From contig CAZJYI010000025.1 of assembly GCA_964550025.1 (NCBI GenBank), positions 1 to 64,000 of the forward strand: a stretch of 64,000 bases of DNA, read 5' to 3'. Source of the DNA: CAZJYI01 sp964550025. Lineage in GTDB: Bacteria; Verrucomicrobiota; Kiritimatiellia; UBA8416; CAYOBW01. Position numbers and translations under genes: made by a program. The notes beneath the pieces were generated by a model that worked only from the letters and a program-made list of their open reading frames with translations, was not told the DNA's origin and ran no database searches. Positions 62,561 to 64,000 of the stretch are shown here, one piece after another; the stretch's first letter is position 1; the number at the start of each line of letters is the position of its first letter.

Positions 62561-64000
62561 GTGCGAGTGTTGGTTCACAACGAGTTGGATACGAAAGGCA
62601 TAGAGGAGCAGGTCGAGAAGACGATCGCGCAGCTTGAGCGGGGGGATTTCCGGTCGGCCGAGGTGAAGAAGCTGAAGCAGCACGGCCTCTACCGCGCCAA
62701 GCTGTCATACGCGGACCGGTTGCTCTTCCGAATGGGACGCCACGGTTCGGAAACCGTGGTGCTGGTTCTGGAGACGATCCGCCAGCACAGGTACGAGAGA
62801 TCGCGCTTTCTCAACGGTGCGGATATCGATGACGCCAGATTGTCGGCGGTCGAGACGCCGTCGCAGTGTGACGAGAAGTCGGCGGACACGCTGGCCTACC
62901 TTCACCCCGAACGCCGCAGATTCCATCTGTTGGACAAGGTCCTGTCCTTCGACGACGAGCAGGACGCCCTTCTCGGAATGCGCACCCCGCTGGTGGTCAT
63001 CGGCTCGGCCGGAAGCGGAAAGACCGTGCTGACCCTGGAGAAGCTCAAGCAGCTCCGCGGCGACGTGCTCTACACCACGCTTTCGCCCTACCTGACGCAG
63101 AACGCGCGCGATCTGTACTACAACCAGTACTACGGCAACGAACGCCAGAACGTTGCGTTTCTCTGCTTTCGCGAGCTCATCGAATCGCTCCGCATTCCCG
63201 AGGGCCGGGAGCTGACCTATCCGGATTTCATCCACTGGTTCAGGTCCCTGCGCGGATCGACGCCGGTCAAGGACGGTCACAAGCTGTTCGAGGAAATCAA
63301 CGGCGTTCTGACGGGCGGAAACCCCAACACGGAGGCCCTTTCGCGCGAGGAATACCTGGAGTTGGGCATTCGCCGGTCCATCTTCACGGCGGAAGACCGA
63401 CCCGATGTCTACGCGCTGTTCGAGCGATACCGGCGGTTCCTGGACGAACGCAGCTTCTTCGATCTGAACATCGCGGCGCAGCGCAGTCTTCCCCTGTGCG
63501 AGCCGCGATACGATTTCGTGGTGGTCGACGAGATCCAGGACCTCACCAATACGCAGCTCAACATGATTCTGCGCCTGCTTCGCCGGTGGGACCGCTTCAT
63601 CCTGTGCGGGGATTCCAATCAGATCGTTCATCCGAACTTCTTTTCATGGAGCGGCCTCAAGTCGATGTTCTACGAACAGCGTCTCGGGAACAGCAACCGC
63701 GCGCGGCAGATCACGCGCATACTGGTCAACAACTACCGCAACTTCCGGAACGTGACGGCACTGGCCAACCGCCTGCTGAAGATCAAGAATGCGCGCTTCG
63801 GCTCGGTCGACCGGGAGAGCAACTACCTCGTGACGTGCGTGTCGGAGTCCGATGGCGCCGTCGAGTTGCTGCCGGACCACGACAAGGTGCTGCGCGACAT
63901 CGACACGCGAACGTCCCGCTCCGCGCGCACGGCGGTGCTCGTGCCGCGCGACGACGACAAGGCAGGCGCCGCCGCACATTTCGCGACGCCCCTCATCTTT
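62561..64000 (+). CDS. SF1 (UvrD/Rep-like) helicase with RelE/ParE-like N-domain (3' end outside window)
   Basis: The frame is open from the GTG at 62561 (GGAGGT 8 nt upstream) to the window edge, 480 codons, with no stop. Residues 1 to about 82 look like a RelE/ParE toxin fold: a first strand (VRVLVHNEL), helices with VKKLKQHGLYRAKLSYADRL, then ETVVLVLETIRQHRYERSRF. From about 130 it is a superfamily 1 helicase: Walker A GSAGSGKT (148-155), Walker B VVDEIQDL (321-328), motif III-like CGDSNQIV (349-356) and NYRNFRNVTALANRL. The later motifs lie beyond the window. Possible roles are DNA repair, defence or RNA-linked functions; the sequence does not decide. The 247 bp between it and the divergent Uma2 gene show no other gene. 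Confidence 0.85.
   Translation, partial: MRVLVHNELDTKGIEEQVEKTIAQLERGDFRSAEVKKLKQHGLYRAKLSYADRLLFRMGRHGSETVVLVLETIRQHRYERSRFLNGADIDDARLSAVETPSQCDEKSADTLAYLHPERRRFHLLDKVLSFDDEQDALLGMRTPLVVIGSAGSGKTVLTLEKLKQLRGDVLYTTLSPYLTQNARDLYYNQYYGNERQNVAFLCFRELIESLRIPEGRELTYPDFIHWFRSLRGSTPVKDGHKLFEEINGVLTGGNPNTEALSREEYLELGIRRSIFTAEDRPDVYALFERYRRFLDERSFFDLNIAAQRSLPLCEPRYDFVVVDEIQDLTNTQLNMILRLLRRWDRFILCGDSNQIVHPNFFSWSGLKSMFYEQRLGNSNRARQITRILVNNYRNFRNVTALANRLLKIKNARFGSVDRESNYLVTCVSESDGAVELLPDHDKVLRDIDTRTSRSARTAVLVPRDDDKAGAAAHFATPLIF

Overview
The window is GC-rich bacterial chromosome. Its content suggests a secretion-heavy Gram-negative of the PVC superphylum (Kiritimatiellota, Verrucomicrobiota, Planctomycetota and relatives): giant modular exoproteins built from LamG, Fn3-like, Calx-beta and DUF2341 modules, signal-peptide RHS/YD-repeat proteins, thrombospondin-3 calcium repeats, a REP-associated (RAYT) transposase, and many palindromic intergenic repeats. 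No rRNA or tRNA gene was seen, so the phylum is an inference from gene content only.

Layout. 1-24.7 kb (+ strand): three tandem paralogues of a giant secreted modular protein. They are the last 38 codons of one, a complete 4356-residue copy and a complete 3589-residue copy, and all three end in the same short GT(L/M)LI(V/L/I)R tail. 25.0-27.2 kb (- strand): a two-gene sugar operon, a xylose-isomerase-like TIM-barrel epimerase followed by a GH4-type NAD-dependent glycosidase. 27.5-34.8 kb: housekeeping genes, namely manA (+), murG followed by an FmdB-type zinc-ribbon gene (-), a membrane Ser/Thr kinase (+) and ligA (+).

34.8-52.4 kb (- strand): an accessory island. It has two RHS genes that share a core of about 3 kb, a RAYT transposase between them inside a perfect 26-bp inverted repeat, a small YD/TSP3 exoprotein, clustered REP hairpins, and a DNRLRE-type exoprotein gene broken by one in-frame TGA. 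52.6-61.5 kb (- strand): a hot-dog thioesterase and a complete tryptophan operon in the order trpE-G-D-C-[PAS/H-box/receiver protein]-F-B-A. Most junctions overlap by 1-4 nt, which implies translational coupling. The best promoter upstream of trpE would give a leaderless mRNA, leaving no room for a leader-peptide attenuator. 61.7-64 kb: a Uma2-family nuclease (-) and the first 480 codons of an SF1 helicase (+) whose N-terminus looks like a RelE/ParE toxin fold.

Intergenic DNA is rich in repeats: a MITE-like palindromic element in two copies (one with 17-bp terminal inverted repeats and an 8-bp flanking direct repeat), a CCGAAA-rich inverted repeat in two copies, a GATCAGT hairpin after trpA, and GGTCCCAGT hairpins near 50.5 kb. 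The strongest leads are the signalling gene inside the trp operon, the predicted leaderless trpE, the toxin-like/helicase fusion, the RAYT element with matched termini, the nested Calx-beta/PA14 modules and three-unit jelly-roll-like insert in the giant exoproteins, and the RHS protein with an apparently dead transglutaminase domain.
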